A stretch of 64,000 nucleotides of DNA from Pseudomonas sp. GGS8 (GCF_024168645.1 NZ_JALJWF010000001.1:186001-250000); one strand, 5' to 3'; positions 35,887 to 45,115 are shown, numbered from the stretch's first letter. A program made the numbers and translations. Notes: generated by a model from the letters alone, not told the origin.

Positions 35887-38781
35887 ATGCAAACCGACAC
35901 AACTCGCGAGAACCCGCAGGGCACCTTGCCGCAGGCCGCCGATTCGAATTCGGATCTGTCCGCCACCGCGCCTGGCCAACTGCGCGTGATCAAGCGTAAC
36001 GGCACTGTCGTCCCTTACACCGATGACAAGATCACCGTCGCCATCACCAAAGCGTTTCTCGCAGTTGAGGGCGGCACCGCTGCCGCTTCGTCGCGAATCC
36101 ACGACACCGTTGCCCGCCTGACCGAACAAGTCACCGCGACCTTCAAGCGTCGCATGCCTTCTGGCGGCACCATCCACATCGAAGAGATCCAGGACCAGGT
36201 CGAACTGGCCCTGATGCGTGCCGGCGAGCAGAAAGTAGCCCGCGACTATGTGATCTACCGTGACTCCCGCGCCAAAGAGCGCGCAGCGCACAGCCCTGCC
36301 GAAGAAGCCGTCAACGCTCACCCATCGATCCGCATCACCCGCGCCGATGGCAGCCTCGCGCCGCTGGACATGGGTCGTCTGAACACCATCGTCACCGAAG
36401 CATGCGAAGGTCTGGAAGAAGTCGACGGCGAGCTGATCCAGCGTGAAACCCTGAAAAACCTGTACGACGGCGTGGCCCTGACCGACGTCAACACCGCTCT
36501 GGTGATGACTGCCCGTACGCTGGTCGAGCGTGAACCGAACTACTCGTTCGTGACCGCCCGCCTGCTGATGGACACCCTGCGTGCCGAAGGCCTGAACTTC
36601 CTCGGCGTCGCCGAGAGCGCGACCCACCACGAAATGGTCGACCTGTACGCCAAGGCACTGCCTGCGTACATCGCCAAAGGTATCGAATTCGAATTGCTGA
36701 ATCCGGTTCTGGCGTCCTTCGACCTGGAAAAACTCGGCAAGGCGATCAACCACGAGCGCGATCAGCAGTTCACGTACCTGGGCCTGCAAACCCTGTACGA
36801 CCGTTACTTCATCCACAAGGACGGTATCCGCTTCGAACTGCCACAGATTTTCTTCATGCGCGTGGCCATGGGCCTGGCGATCGAAGAGAAGCAGAAAGAA
36901 GACCGCGCCATCGAGTTCTACAACCTGTTGTCGTCCTTCGACTACATGTCCTCGACGCCGACCCTCTTCAACGCCGGTACCCTGCGTCCACAGCTGTCGA
37001 GCTGCTACCTGACCACCGTGCCGGATGACCTGTCGGGCATCTACCACGCGATCCACGACAACGCCATGCTGTCGAAATTCGCCGGCGGCCTGGGCAACGA
37101 CTGGACGCCGGTTCGTGCGCTGGGTTCGTACATCAAGGGCACCAACGGCAAATCCCAGGGCGTCGTGCCGTTCCTGAAAGTGGTGAACGACACCGCCGTC
37201 GCCGTTAACCAGGGTGGCAAGCGCAAAGGCGCTGTCTGTGCCTACCTGGAAACCTGGCACATGGACATCGAAGAGTTCATCGAACTGCGTAAGAACACCG
37301 GTGATGACCGTCGTCGTACCCACGACATGAACACCGCCAACTGGATCCCTGACCTGTTCATGAAGCGTGTCTTCGATGACGGCAAGTGGACCCTGTTCTC
37401 GCCGTCCGAAGTACCGGACCTGCACGACCTGACCGGCAAGGCCTTCGAAGAGCGCTACGAGTACTACGAAGCCCTGACCGAGTACCCGGGCAAGGTCAAG
37501 CTGTTCAAGACCATTCAGGCCAAAGACCTGTGGCGCAAAATGCTGTCCATGCTGTTTGAAACCGGCCACCCATGGCTGACCTTCAAAGACCCGTGCAACC
37601 TGCGCAGCCCGCAGCAGCACGTGGGCGTGGTTCACAGCTCGAACCTGTGCACCGAGATCACCTTGAACACCAACAAGGACGAGATCGCCGTTTGCAACCT
37701 GGGCTCGATCAACCTGCCGAACCACATCGTCGACGGCAAGCTGGACACCGCCAAGCTGCAACGCACCGTGAACACCGCCGTGCGCATGCTCGATAACGTG
37801 ATCGACATCAACTACTACTCGGTGCCGCAAGCGAAGAACTCCAACTTCAAGCACCGTCCGGTCGGTCTGGGCATCATGGGCTTCCAGGACGCTTTGTACC
37901 TGCAGCACATCCCTTACGGTTCCGACGCTGCCGTCGAGTTCGCCGACAAGTCGATGGAAGCGGTCAGCTACTACGCGATCCAGGCGTCCTGCGACCTGGC
38001 TGACGAGCGTGGCGCCTACGAGACGTTCCAGGGTTCGCTGTGGTCCAAAGGCATCCTGCCGCTGGATTCGCAACAGATCCTGATCGAACAGCGTGGCCAG
38101 AAGTACATCGACGTTGACCTGAACGAAACCCTGGACTGGGCACCGGTTCGTGCCCGTGTACAGAAAGGCATTCGTAACTCCAACATCATGGCCATCGCAC
38201 CGACCGCGACCATCGCCAACATCACCGGCGTGTCGCAGTCGATCGAACCGACCTACCAGAACCTCTATGTGAAATCGAACCTGTCAGGCGAATTCACCGT
38301 GATCAACCCGTACCTGGTTCGCGACCTGAAGGCTCGCGGCCTGTGGGACTCGGTCATGATCAACGACCTGAAGTACTACGACGGTTCGGTGCAGCAGATC
38401 GAGCGCATCCCGCAAGAACTCAAAGAGCTCTACGCGACTGCCTTCGAAGTGGACACCAAGTGGATCGTCGACGCCGCCAGCCGTCGTCAGAAGTGGATCG
38501 ACCAGGCTCAGTCGCTGAACCTGTACATCGCCGGCGCTTCGGGCAAGAAGCTGGACGTGACCTACCGCATGGCCTGGTACCGTGGTCTGAAAACCACCTA
38601 CTACCTCCGTGCCCTGGCCGCGACCAGCACCGAGAAGTCGACCATCAACACCGGTAAGCTAAACGCTGTTTCCAGCGGCGGCAACCACGGTGACGACTCG
38701 GTCCTGGCAGCCCCAGCCGGTCCAGCTCCAGTGCCGAAGGCCTGCGCCATCGACGAGCCGGATTGCGAAGCTTGCCAATAA
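35887..38781 (+). CDS. nrdA: class Ia ribonucleoside-diphosphate reductase alpha subunit
   Basis: Large catalytic subunit reducing NDPs to dNDPs, working with NrdB. 964 aa, longer than E. coli NrdA (761), because it carries two N-terminal ATP-cones: LRVIKRNGTVVPYTDDKITVAITKAFLA (about 35-60) and SIRITRADGSLAPLDMGRLNTIVTEACEG (about 145-175), as known for Pseudomonas NrdA. Catalytic cysteines lie in LSSCYLTTVPDD, NLCTEITL and AVCNLGSINL; the C-terminal redox pair is in CEAC. The start at 35887 is chosen over an in-frame ATG six codons upstream. No nrdB follows; the next gene is the convergent flgE. Confidence 0.97.
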   Translation: MQTDTTRENPQGTLPQAADSNSDLSATAPGQLRVIKRNGTVVPYTDDKITVAITKAFLAVEGGTAAASSRIHDTVARLTEQVTATFKRRMPSGGTIHIEEIQDQVELALMRAGEQKVARDYVIYRDSRAKERAAHSPAEEAVNAHPSIRITRADGSLAPLDMGRLNTIVTEACEGLEEVDGELIQRETLKNLYDGVALTDVNTALVMTARTLVEREPNYSFVTARLLMDTLRAEGLNFLGVAESATHHEMVDLYAKALPAYIAKGIEFELLNPVLASFDLEKLGKAINHERDQQFTYLGLQTLYDRYFIHKDGIRFELPQIFFMRVAMGLAIEEKQKEDRAIEFYNLLSSFDYMSSTPTLFNAGTLRPQLSSCYLTTVPDDLSGIYHAIHDNAMLSKFAGGLGNDWTPVRALGSYIKGTNGKSQGVVPFLKVVNDTAVAVNQGGKRKGAVCAYLETWHMDIEEFIELRKNTGDDRRRTHDMNTANWIPDLFMKRVFDDGKWTLFSPSEVPDLHDLTGKAFEERYEYYEALTEYPGKVKLFKTIQAKDLWRKMLSMLFETGHPWLTFKDPCNLRSPQQHVGVVHSSNLCTEITLNTNKDEIAVCNLGSINLPNHIVDGKLDTAKLQRTVNTAVRMLDNVIDINYYSVPQAKNSNFKHRPVGLGIMGFQDALYLQHIPYGSDAAVEFADKSMEAVSYYAIQASCDLADERGAYETFQGSLWSKGILPLDSQQILIEQRGQKYIDVDLNETLDWAPVRARVQKGIRNSNIMAIAPTATIANITGVSQSIEPTYQNLYVKSNLSGEFTVINPYLVRDLKARGLWDSVMINDLKYYDGSVQQIERIPQELKELYATAFEVDTKWIVDAASRRQKWIDQAQSLNLYIAGASGKKLDVTYRMAWYRGLKTTYYLRALAATSTEKSTINTGKLNAVSSGGNHGDDSVLAAPAGPAPVPKACAIDEPDCEACQ

Positions 38782-38815
38782 GCTGAGCCGGTAGGCGCTC
38801 CAGGGCGCTTACCTG

Positions 38816-38857
38816 AAACCCCCGATGAGCCTCTGGCTGGTCGGGGGTTTTCTTTTG
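38816..38857 (+). terminator. terminator of nrdA
   Basis: AAACCCCCGA / TCGGGGGTTT with a 12-nt loop, then TTCTTTT, 35 bp after the nrdA stop. Confidence 0.92.
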
Positions 38858-38878
38858 CCTGCCTGATTCTGCAAGACA

Positions 38879-38906
38879 AAAAAACCCCCTCGTGAGAGGG
38901 GTTCTT
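38879..38906 (-). terminator. terminator of flgBCDE
   Basis: CCCCTC-GTGA-GAGGGG (bulged C in the lower stem) with seven T on the minus strand, 20 bp beyond the flgE stop. Confidence 0.88.
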
Positions 38907-38925
38907 TATGCAGCGCTATACAGCA

Positions 38926-40239
38926 TCAGGTCATCTGAATGATGGTCTGCATGATGGTGCTCTGGGTGGAGATGGTCTTGGCGTTCGCCTGGTAGTTGCT
39001 CTGCGCCTTGATCAAGTCAACCAGCTCGTTGGTCAGGTTGACGTTGGACTCTTCCAGGGAGTTGGACACGATCGAGCCCATGGTACCGGTTTTCGGTGCA
39101 TCGACACCGGCCACACCGGAGGCGAAGGTTTCTTTCCAGCGTGTGCCACCAATTGGCTGCAGGCCTTGCTCGTTGGCAAAACTGGCCACCGCCACCTGAC
39201 CGATGGCCTTGGTTTGCTGGTTACTGAAGTTCGCAGTCATGACGCCGCTGGCGTCGATGGTCAGGCTGGAGATCTGACCGGTGGCGTAGCCGTCCTGGTA
39301 TTGGGCGGTACGGGCGGTTGGCGAGTTGTAAGAAGTGGTCAGCGCCATGTTGAACGCAATACCGCCAGTGGCAGCGACGGAACCGTTCGGGCCCCAGGTC
39401 ACAGGAGTCGTTGCGGCGTTGGTAATGACGCCTGGCACCCAACCGGTCATGGTCAACGTGTTACCAGTCTGGGTCCAGCCGGCACCCGCCGTCAGCGTAT
39501 TGATGCTGCCGTCGGAGTTGAACGTGATGTCGGCGGTGATCGCTACTGGAGGTTCGGTGGCCGGGTTGGCTGGAGAACGACCGTCCATGTAGGTATAGAC
39601 ACGCCAGGCATTGGTACCCGTTTTCACGTAGTACTGATCCATGGTGTGCTCGTTACCCTGACTGTCGTAGACCTTGGTGGAGATGGTCTTGTTATAGCTG
39701 TTGGTATCGGTCGGGCTGAACGGAGCCACGGTTGGCGTTGTTTCCGCCGAGTTCAGGTTCATCGTCTGATCAACCTTGGTAGTCGGATTCGGCTTCAAGC
39801 TCGACGTATCAATCTTCAAGTCAGTCAACACACCGTTGATGATCTTGCCGTTGGCATCGACGCCATAACCCTGCAGACGGTTGCCGTTGTTATCGACCAC
39901 ATAGTTTTGAGCGTCGGTCTTGAACGCACCGGCACGGGTGTAGCTCAGGGAACCGTTGTCGCTGAGGATGAAGAAGCCATTGCCCTGGATGCCCATGTCC
40001 AACACGTTGCCGGTGTTGTTCACGTCGCCCTGGCTGAACTGCTGGGATACGTTGGCCAGGCGTACGCCATTGCCGACGGTCTTGCTGCCGGTCCCCAGGC
40101 GAGTGGCCGAGTACACGTCTTCGAATTCTGCGCGGGACGATTTGAAACCGGTGGTCGCGACGTTGGCGATGTTGTTGCCGGTCACGTCCAGTTGTTTGTT
40201 GGCTGCATAGAGACCGCTAAGGCCGACGTTGAAAGACAT
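38926..40239 (-). CDS. flgE: flagellar hook protein FlgE
   Basis: Builds the hook outside the outer membrane. 437 aa, typical. N-terminal rod/hook motif MSFNVGLSGLYAANKQLDVTGNNIANVATTGFKSSRAEFEDVY, FlgE-specific GDVNNTGNVLDMGIQGNGFF, a variable Thr/Asn-rich middle, and the C-terminal coiled-coil part SLEESNVNLTNELVDLIKAQSNYQANAKTISTQ. Last gene of flgBCDE; a terminator follows and flgF is not adjacent. Confidence 0.97.
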   Translation of the reverse strand: MSFNVGLSGLYAANKQLDVTGNNIANVATTGFKSSRAEFEDVYSATRLGTGSKTVGNGVRLANVSQQFSQGDVNNTGNVLDMGIQGNGFFILSDNGSLSYTRAGAFKTDAQNYVVDNNGNRLQGYGVDANGKIINGVLTDLKIDTSSLKPNPTTKVDQTMNLNSAETTPTVAPFSPTDTNSYNKTISTKVYDSQGNEHTMDQYYVKTGTNAWRVYTYMDGRSPANPATEPPVAITADITFNSDGSINTLTAGAGWTQTGNTLTMTGWVPGVITNAATTPVTWGPNGSVAATGGIAFNMALTTSYNSPTARTAQYQDGYATGQISSLTIDASGVMTANFSNQQTKAIGQVAVASFANEQGLQPIGGTRWKETFASGVAGVDAPKTGTMGSIVSNSLEESNVNLTNELVDLIKAQSNYQANAKTISTQSTIMQTIIQMT

Positions 40240-40272
40240 ATTCCACTCCTTTTGGTGCCGCGTTAGTCGGCT

Positions 40273-40995
40273 CTATAGACCAATGGTTTGAACTTTGGAC
40301 AGGGCAACGCTGCCCAGACCTGCCAGGTTCAGCATCAACTCACCGCCGGTCTGGCTGATGGTCACGCTGTTGACCGTTGCCGGCAGGTAAGTAATCAGTG
40401 AGGTGTTCGTGCCGTCGATGGTGCTCGTTGCGCCGAAGGTGTAAGTACCCGCCGGTGCCACCGCACCCGAACTGTCCTTGCCGTCCCAAATGAAGCTGGC
40501 GTTGCCGGCGCTTTGACTGCCCAGGTCGAGGGTGCGGATGACCGTGCCTGCCGAGTTGGTGACCTTGACGGTGGCAGCGGAAACCGATGTCGGCACCACG
40601 ACGGTACCGTTGAGGCTCTTGGAGGTGTCGACCACGGCTTTGTCGGTCTGCGCGATGACCGAACGGCCCACCAGCGAAGAAGCCTGCAAGGCTTGCGAGG
40701 AGTTGTAGTTGCCGGCAATGCCGCTGACGGTGTCGTTCAGCGTGGTGATGCCTTCCAGGCTACTGAACTGCGCCAACTGGGCTACGAACGCGCTGTTGTC
40801 CTGAGGATCGAGCGGGTTCTGGTTTTTCAGCTGGGTGACCAGCAGTTGCAGGAACGCATCCTTGCCCAATGCCTTGCTGCCGGTGGCACTGCTGGTCGCC
40901 GCGGAAAGACCATCACTGGTGGTCGTGGTCTTGACCGAAGAGTTGGCCAGGACATCCTTGATGCTTACGCCGCTGGTGGTATCGGTAACACTCAT
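40273..40995 (-). CDS. flgD: flagellar hook assembly scaffold FlgD
   Basis: Hook cap needed for FlgE polymerisation and shed when the hook is complete. 240 aa. N-terminal motif LGKDAFLQLLVTQLKNQNPLDPQDNSAFVAQLAQFSSLEGI, then the FlgD tudor/FnIII-like C-terminus (DLGSQSAGNASFIWDGKDSSGAVAPAGTYTF). It is 16 bp downstream of flgC and 33 bp upstream of flgE in the same operon. Confidence 0.97.
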   Translation of the reverse strand: MSVTDTTSGVSIKDVLANSSVKTTTTSDGLSAATSSATGSKALGKDAFLQLLVTQLKNQNPLDPQDNSAFVAQLAQFSSLEGITTLNDTVSGIAGNYNSSQALQASSLVGRSVIAQTDKAVVDTSKSLNGTVVVPTSVSAATVKVTNSAGTVIRTLDLGSQSAGNASFIWDGKDSSGAVAPAGTYTFGATSTIDGTNTSLITYLPATVNSVTISQTGGELMLNLAGLGSVALSKVQTIGL

Positions 40996-41011
40996 CGAAA
41001 GTCGCCCCTTA

Positions 41012-41455
41012 TCACTGACCGAGGGTCAGGACCTTCTGCATCATGGTTTTGGCGGTGTTCATCATTTCGGCGTTGGTCTGGAACGAACGGCTCGCGGAAA
41101 TCATGTCGGCCATTTCTTCGACAACGTTGACGTTCGGGTAGTAAACGTAGCCCTTGGCATCCGCAGCCGGATGGTTCGGCTCGTAGCGCGCTTCAAGGTT
41201 GCTCTGGTCTTCGACCACGCCCAGCACTTGCACGCCTTGACCGGCCGCGTCCTGGTTCTGGAACAGCGAGTCGCTGCCGCCGCTCTGGCCGCCCTGGAAC
41301 ATGGTGGCGAACACCGGGTGACGGGCGCGGTAGGTCTGGTCGATGCTCGACGAAACGGTCTCGGCGTTGGCGATGTTCGAGGCCACGGTGTTCAAGCGAG
41401 TGGTCTGAGCACTCATGCCGCTACCGGCAATGTTGAAAACACTGGATAGAGACAT
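41012..41455 (-). CDS. flgC: flagellar proximal rod protein FlgC
   Basis: Proximal rod component. 147 aa with the rod signature MSLSSVFNIAGSGMSAQTTRLNTVASNIANAETV, the central GVQVLGVVEDQSNLEARYEPNHPAADAKGYVYYPNVNVVEEMADMISASRSFQTNAEMMNTAK, and a heptad C-terminus. It starts 3 bp after the flgB stop. Confidence 0.97.
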   Translation of the reverse strand: MSLSSVFNIAGSGMSAQTTRLNTVASNIANAETVSSSIDQTYRARHPVFATMFQGGQSGGSDSLFQNQDAAGQGVQVLGVVEDQSNLEARYEPNHPAADAKGYVYYPNVNVVEEMADMISASRSFQTNAEMMNTAKTMMQKVLTLGQ

Positions 41456-41458
41456 GGA

Positions 41459-41866
41459 TTACTCTCCGCGCAGGGCTGACACCAGCCCTTTGAATTTACT
41501 GTTGAGCAGGGTGAAGCTGGCCTGGAAGTTGACCGCGTTTTCCGCGTAGTTCGACTGTTCCAGTTGGGCGTCCACGGTGTTCTGGTCGATCGACGGTTGC
41601 ATCGGCGTGCGGTACATCAGCGACTCGTCGCCATTGCCCAGCCCTTCAGCTTCGATGTGACGGCTGTTGGTCATGCTCAAGGCGAACTTGCCGTTTTTGG
41701 TTTTCTCGTTCTGCTCGGCAAGCACTTTCGAGAAGTCCAGATCCCGAGCCTTGTAGTTCGGGGTGTCGGCGTTGGCGATGTTGTTAGCCAGGACTTCAGC
41801 GCGCTGAGCGCGGAAGCCCAGGGCTTGTTCGTGGATACCGAGCGCTTTATCGAAGCTGATGCTCAT
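41459..41866 (-). CDS. flgB: flagellar proximal rod protein FlgB
   Basis: Proximal rod component, 135 aa. MSISFDKALGIHEQALGFRAQRAEVLANNIANADTPNYKARDLDFSKVL is the family N-terminus; SNYAENAVNFQASFTLLNSKFKGLVSALRGE the C-terminus. The start at 41866 (ATG) is 45 bp downstream of a sigma-54 promoter, placing it first in flgBCDE; an upstream frame extension to 41977 would cover the promoter and is rejected. Confidence 0.97.
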   Translation of the reverse strand: MSISFDKALGIHEQALGFRAQRAEVLANNIANADTPNYKARDLDFSKVLAEQNEKTKNGKFALSMTNSRHIEAEGLGNGDESLMYRTPMQPSIDQNTVDAQLEQSNYAENAVNFQASFTLLNSKFKGLVSALRGE

Positions 41867-41910
41867 GTCGGGAAACCTTCGGGTGACCTGATTTTTCGTA
41901 ACGTGAACAT

Positions 41911-41927
41911 AGCAAGCGGCGTGCCAA
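41911..41927 (-). promoter_or_regulatory. sigma-54 promoter of flgBCDE
   Basis: TTGGCACGCCGCTTGCT on the minus strand: -24 GG and -12 GC with correct spacing. Class III flagellar operons of Pseudomonas use RpoN with FleQ/FleR. Confidence 0.88.
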
Positions 41928-42058
41928 TTCAAAAAAACCCGTAAACCGGGGCTTTGCCGGCAGTGGCAACGCGGCAATGCCAGAAAAGCGGCAACCGATT
42001 TCCGCCGCCTGCCGCTTTTCTGCCGCTTATCGCCGATCGCCAGAACAACAACTGACCC

Positions 42059-42212
42059 TATGGGAGCGAACTGTGGCGAGGGGGCTTGCCCCCGTTTGAG
42101 TGCGTAGCACTCACAGGATTTTTGCTACATCAGAGATTTTAGGTCTGCTTCGCAGCCCAACGGGGCGATGCGGCGTTCCGACAAGCCCCCTCGCCACAGT
42201 TCGCTCCCACAG
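42059..42212. repeat. nested composite REP element
   Basis: Outer arms ATGGGAGCGAACTGTGGCGA / TCGCCACAGTTCGCTCCCAC enclose an inner GAGGGGGCTTGCCCCCGTTT copy and a GAGTGCGTAGCACTC palindrome, matching the composite at 18038-18212. It lies between the flgB promoter and the cheR terminator. Confidence 0.85.
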
Positions 42213-42247
42213 GGGGATGACGGTGGACTTGGGAAATCATCAGGCAC

Positions 42248-42284
42248 AAAAAAACGGGAGCCCCTCTCAGGACTCCCGTTTTTT
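42248..42284. terminator. terminator after cheR (bidirectional)
   Basis: AAAAAACGGGAG / CTCCCGTTTTTT around a 13-nt loop, 15 bp from the cheR stop. Confidence 0.92.
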
Positions 42285-42298
42285 ATGCCGCCAACGAA

Positions 42299-43126
42299 TC
42301 ACTTCGCCTGGTAAATGATCCCCGGGCTGCACTGGACCATCTGGTAATGGTCCGGCAAACCGTTTAGCGCTTCAGACGCACCAAGGAACAGATAACCGCC
42401 CGGCTTGAGCGTGCTGTGAATGCGCAACAGGATGTCTTTCTTCACCTCGGCGGAGAAGTAGATCAGCACGTTGCGACAGAACACGATGTCGAACTTGCCC
42501 AGGCTCGCATAACTGTCCAGCAGGTTGAACGAGCGAAATTCCACCCGATTCTTGATCGGTGCCTTGATCGCCCAGCGCCCCGGTCCCTTGGGGTCGAAGT
42601 AACGCTGAAGGCGCTCGGGCGACAGACCGCGACCGATGGCCAGGCTGTCGTACTCGCCAGTCTTGCAGTTGGTCAGCATGGTGCCGGACAGGTCGGTAGC
42701 AACGATCTGCACACCCATTTTCAACTGGCCCATGTTGGCCCGTTCAAACTCATCGATGGACATCGACAACGAATACGGTTCCTGACCCGACGAACACGCC
42801 GCCGACCAGATCCGCAGGCGCTGCCCCGGGCTTGCCTTGATCGCTTCAGGCAATACCTTGTTCTTCAAGACTTCAAACGGATAGGTGTCACGAAACCACA
42901 GGGTTTCGTTGGTAGTCATGGCATCCACCACCATCTCGCGCAAACCGCTGCGCGGCTGGGTCTGGATGCGCTGAACCAGCTCACTCAGGGACTTGATGCC
43001 CTGCTGTTCCATCAGTTTGTTGAGACGGCTCGAGACCAGATATTGCTTGTTTTCACCGAGCAAAATGCCACAGGCTTTTTCCAGGAATACCCGGAACTGT
43101 TCGAAATCCAAATTACCCGTAGACAA
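42299..43126 (-). CDS. cheR: chemotaxis protein methyltransferase CheR
   Basis: SAM-dependent methyltransferase that methylates glutamates of chemoreceptors. 275 aa: N-terminal helical domain (FLEKACGILLGENKQYLVSSRL), TTNETLWFRDTYPFEVL, the SAM-binding IWSAACSSGQEPYSLSM, ATDLSGTMLTNCKTGEY and FDIVFCRNVLIYF. It is downstream of cheV on the same strand, the classic Pseudomonas cheV-cheR pair. Confidence 0.97.
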   Translation of the reverse strand: MSTGNLDFEQFRVFLEKACGILLGENKQYLVSSRLNKLMEQQGIKSLSELVQRIQTQPRSGLREMVVDAMTTNETLWFRDTYPFEVLKNKVLPEAIKASPGQRLRIWSAACSSGQEPYSLSMSIDEFERANMGQLKMGVQIVATDLSGTMLTNCKTGEYDSLAIGRGLSPERLQRYFDPKGPGRWAIKAPIKNRVEFRSFNLLDSYASLGKFDIVFCRNVLIYFSAEVKKDILLRIHSTLKPGGYLFLGASEALNGLPDHYQMVQCSPGIIYQAK

Positions 43127-43172
43127 AGATGCCGCCTCTTAAATCGTGTTGACCGCCAGGGGCAGAAGGCCC

Positions 43173-44105
43173 CTAGCTGTTATCTGCTGCTTTGATCCGG
43201 TCGACTACCCGGGATGCCAGGTCATCAGGACGGAACTTGGCCAGAAAATCATCGGCACCGACCTTCTTGACCATCGCCTGATTGAACACACCCGACAACG
43301 AAGTATGCAGGATGATATGGAGCTTTTGCATGCGTGGGTCGCTGCGGATCTCGGCCGTCAGGGTGTACCCGTCCATCTCCGGCATTTCGATGTCGGAGAT
43401 CATCATCAGGAACTCTTCTTCCGGCTTCTTGCCCTCGTCGACCAGCTTGCGCAGGTAATCCAGCGCTTGCCGGCCGTCGTTCAACGCCACCACTTCGACA
43501 CCGATCGTTTGCAGGCAACGGGTCACCTGCTTGCGCGCCACCGACGAGTCATCGACCGTCAATACACACAAAGAGAGCGCCTTGTGCTGGGTTTCAACAT
43601 CGACCACGCCCACCGAAATCGCTTCCGGTGTCGGCGCCACTTCCGCCAGCACCTTCTCGACGTCGATGATTTCGACTAACTGATTGTCGACCCGAGTCAC
43701 AGCCGTCAGGTAGTGATCGCGCCCCGTCCCCTTGGGTGGCGGATGAATCTCCTCCCAGTTCATGTTGACGATGCGCTCCACCGACCGAACCAGGAAACCC
43801 TGGGTCTTGGTGTTGTACTCCGTGATGATCACGAAGGGATTGCTCTGGTCCAGCAACCGACCGGCACCGGTCGCCATCGCCAGATCCAGAATCGGAATGG
43901 TTGCCCCCCGAATATTCGCCACACCGCACACGACAGGACTGGACTTGGGCATCAGGGTCAGCTTGGGGCATTGCAGCACCTCGCGAACCTTGAACACGTT
44001 GATCCCATACAGCTGCTGGCCGTCGAGACGGAACAACAACAGCTCAAGGCGATTCTGCCCTACCAGTTGCGTGCGCTGGTTCACCGAATCCATTACACCA
44101 GCCAT
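43173..44105 (-). CDS. cheV: chemotaxis adaptor CheV (CheW-REC)
   Basis: Links chemoreceptors to CheA and carries its own receiver. 310 aa: CheW-like domain about residues 15-160 (LLLFRLDGQQLYGINVFKVREVLQCPKLTLMP, SPVVCGVANIRGATIPILDLA), receiver about 175-305 with VLTVDDSSVARKQVTRCL and the Asp in MMISDIEMPEMDGYTL, ending with VGADDFLAKFRPDDLASRVVDRI. The ATG at 44105 follows GTAGGAG. It is divergent from flgA. Confidence 0.97.
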   Translation of the reverse strand: MAGVMDSVNQRTQLVGQNRLELLLFRLDGQQLYGINVFKVREVLQCPKLTLMPKSSPVVCGVANIRGATIPILDLAMATGAGRLLDQSNPFVIITEYNTKTQGFLVRSVERIVNMNWEEIHPPPKGTGRDHYLTAVTRVDNQLVEIIDVEKVLAEVAPTPEAISVGVVDVETQHKALSLCVLTVDDSSVARKQVTRCLQTIGVEVVALNDGRQALDYLRKLVDEGKKPEEEFLMMISDIEMPEMDGYTLTAEIRSDPRMQKLHIILHTSLSGVFNQAMVKKVGADDFLAKFRPDDLASRVVDRIKAADNS

Positions 44106-44159
44106 GCCCAGACTCCTACACCAACGCTAAGTGTGTTGCGACGCACATTCATCACGAAA

Positions 44160-44175
44160 CGGCACGGCGCTTGCT
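44160..44175 (+). promoter_or_regulatory. sigma-54 promoter-like site before flgA
   Basis: CGGCACGGCGCTTGCT with GG at 44161-44162 and GC at 44173-44174. The expected start of transcription is about 44186, one base before the flgA ATG used here. Confidence 0.7.
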
Positions 44176-44186
44176 TTTTAACTCTT

Positions 44187-44948
44187 ATGAACACAGAACC
44201 GACATTTTTCCGACACCTGACATCAACCTGCCGCAGATTGCTCTGTGCGATGTCGGCCGTTTGCCTGTTCAACGCTGGCAGCCCTGCCCTTGCTGATACG
44301 GTTACCTTGCCTGACATGCTTATCGGCGTCACCCAAGGCTTTCTTGAATTCACCGTAGAGGACTATCTGGCCACCAGTCAAACGCAAGGTCGTTACGAAA
44401 TCCAGGTCAATCAGCTCGATCCACGCCTGCGCATGCCTATGTGCGACAAGGAATTGACAGCCACCCTCGAGAGCCCAGCAAGGCCTCTGGGGCGGGTCAC
44501 GGTCAAGGTTCGCTGCGATGGCGCCTCGCCCTGGACCGTCTTCGTGCCCGCTCAAGTGAAGCTGTTTCGCGACATCGTGACGACCACTCGTCCGCTCAAG
44601 CGCACAGGGATTATCGAACCTCAGGACGTAACCCTGCGCGAGCGCGATATCAGCCTGATAAATCAGGGGTTTCTGACTTCTGTCGATCAGGCGATCGGGC
44701 AAAAACTTACCCGACCAATGGTCGCCGATCAGATCATCACGCTGGTGCATCTCGAACAGGCGGAAGTGGTTCGCAAGGGCGACCAGGTGGTGATCACCGC
44801 CCGCAGTGGTACGCTCAGTGTGCGCATGCCGGGTGAAGCGCTGTCCAACGGCGGCCTGAGCGAACAGATTCGCGTGAAGAACCTTAATTCCCAACGGGTC
44901 ATCAAGGCGCAAGTCACTGCGCCCGGCCAGGTGGAAGTGGCCATGTAG
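44187..44948 (+). CDS. flgA: flagellar P-ring assembly chaperone FlgA
   Basis: Periplasmic chaperone for FlgI P-ring assembly. 253 aa with an N-terminal export signal (TCRRLLCAMSAVCLFNAGSPALA), then the SAF-like domain with PDMLIGVTQGFLEFTVEDYL, MPMCDKELTATLE, VKVRCDGASPWTVFVPAQVKL, and C-terminal DVTLRERDISLI, VITARSGTLSVRMPGEAL. The start MNTEPTFF at 44187 has no ribosome binding site; an in-frame ATG at 44250 would shorten the signal peptide. It is the first gene of the flgA-flgM-flgN group. Confidence 0.94.
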   Translation: MNTEPTFFRHLTSTCRRLLCAMSAVCLFNAGSPALADTVTLPDMLIGVTQGFLEFTVEDYLATSQTQGRYEIQVNQLDPRLRMPMCDKELTATLESPARPLGRVTVKVRCDGASPWTVFVPAQVKLFRDIVTTTRPLKRTGIIEPQDVTLRERDISLINQGFLTSVDQAIGQKLTRPMVADQIITLVHLEQAEVVRKGDQVVITARSGTLSVRMPGEALSNGGLSEQIRVKNLNSQRVIKAQVTAPGQVEVAM

Positions 44949-45052
44949 GGGCTCTGAGTTTGTGAAGTGATGGCGCGCCGCCTGGCGGTTGCCTAAACTG
45001 TGCCGCATGCAGGGCATGCGCTGGCGCATGCAAGCTCATTGATAAATGGGCC

Positions 45053-45079
45053 TAAAGTTTTTCGGGGAATCGCCGAAAA
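45053..45079 (+). promoter_or_regulatory. sigma-28 (FliA) promoter of flgM
   Basis: TAAA at 45053, exactly 15 nt, then GCCGAAAA at 45072-45079, close to the consensus GCCGATAA. It lies 37 bp before the flgM ATG. Confidence 0.85.
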
Positions 45080-45115
45080 CATGGCAAGCGTCCAAATATC
45101 CAGAGGTTTTTTGTC

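Noticed and set aside
35710..38073. 787-codon minus-strand frame opposite nrdA
   Set aside because: Shadow of nrdA; nothing recognisable in the translation.
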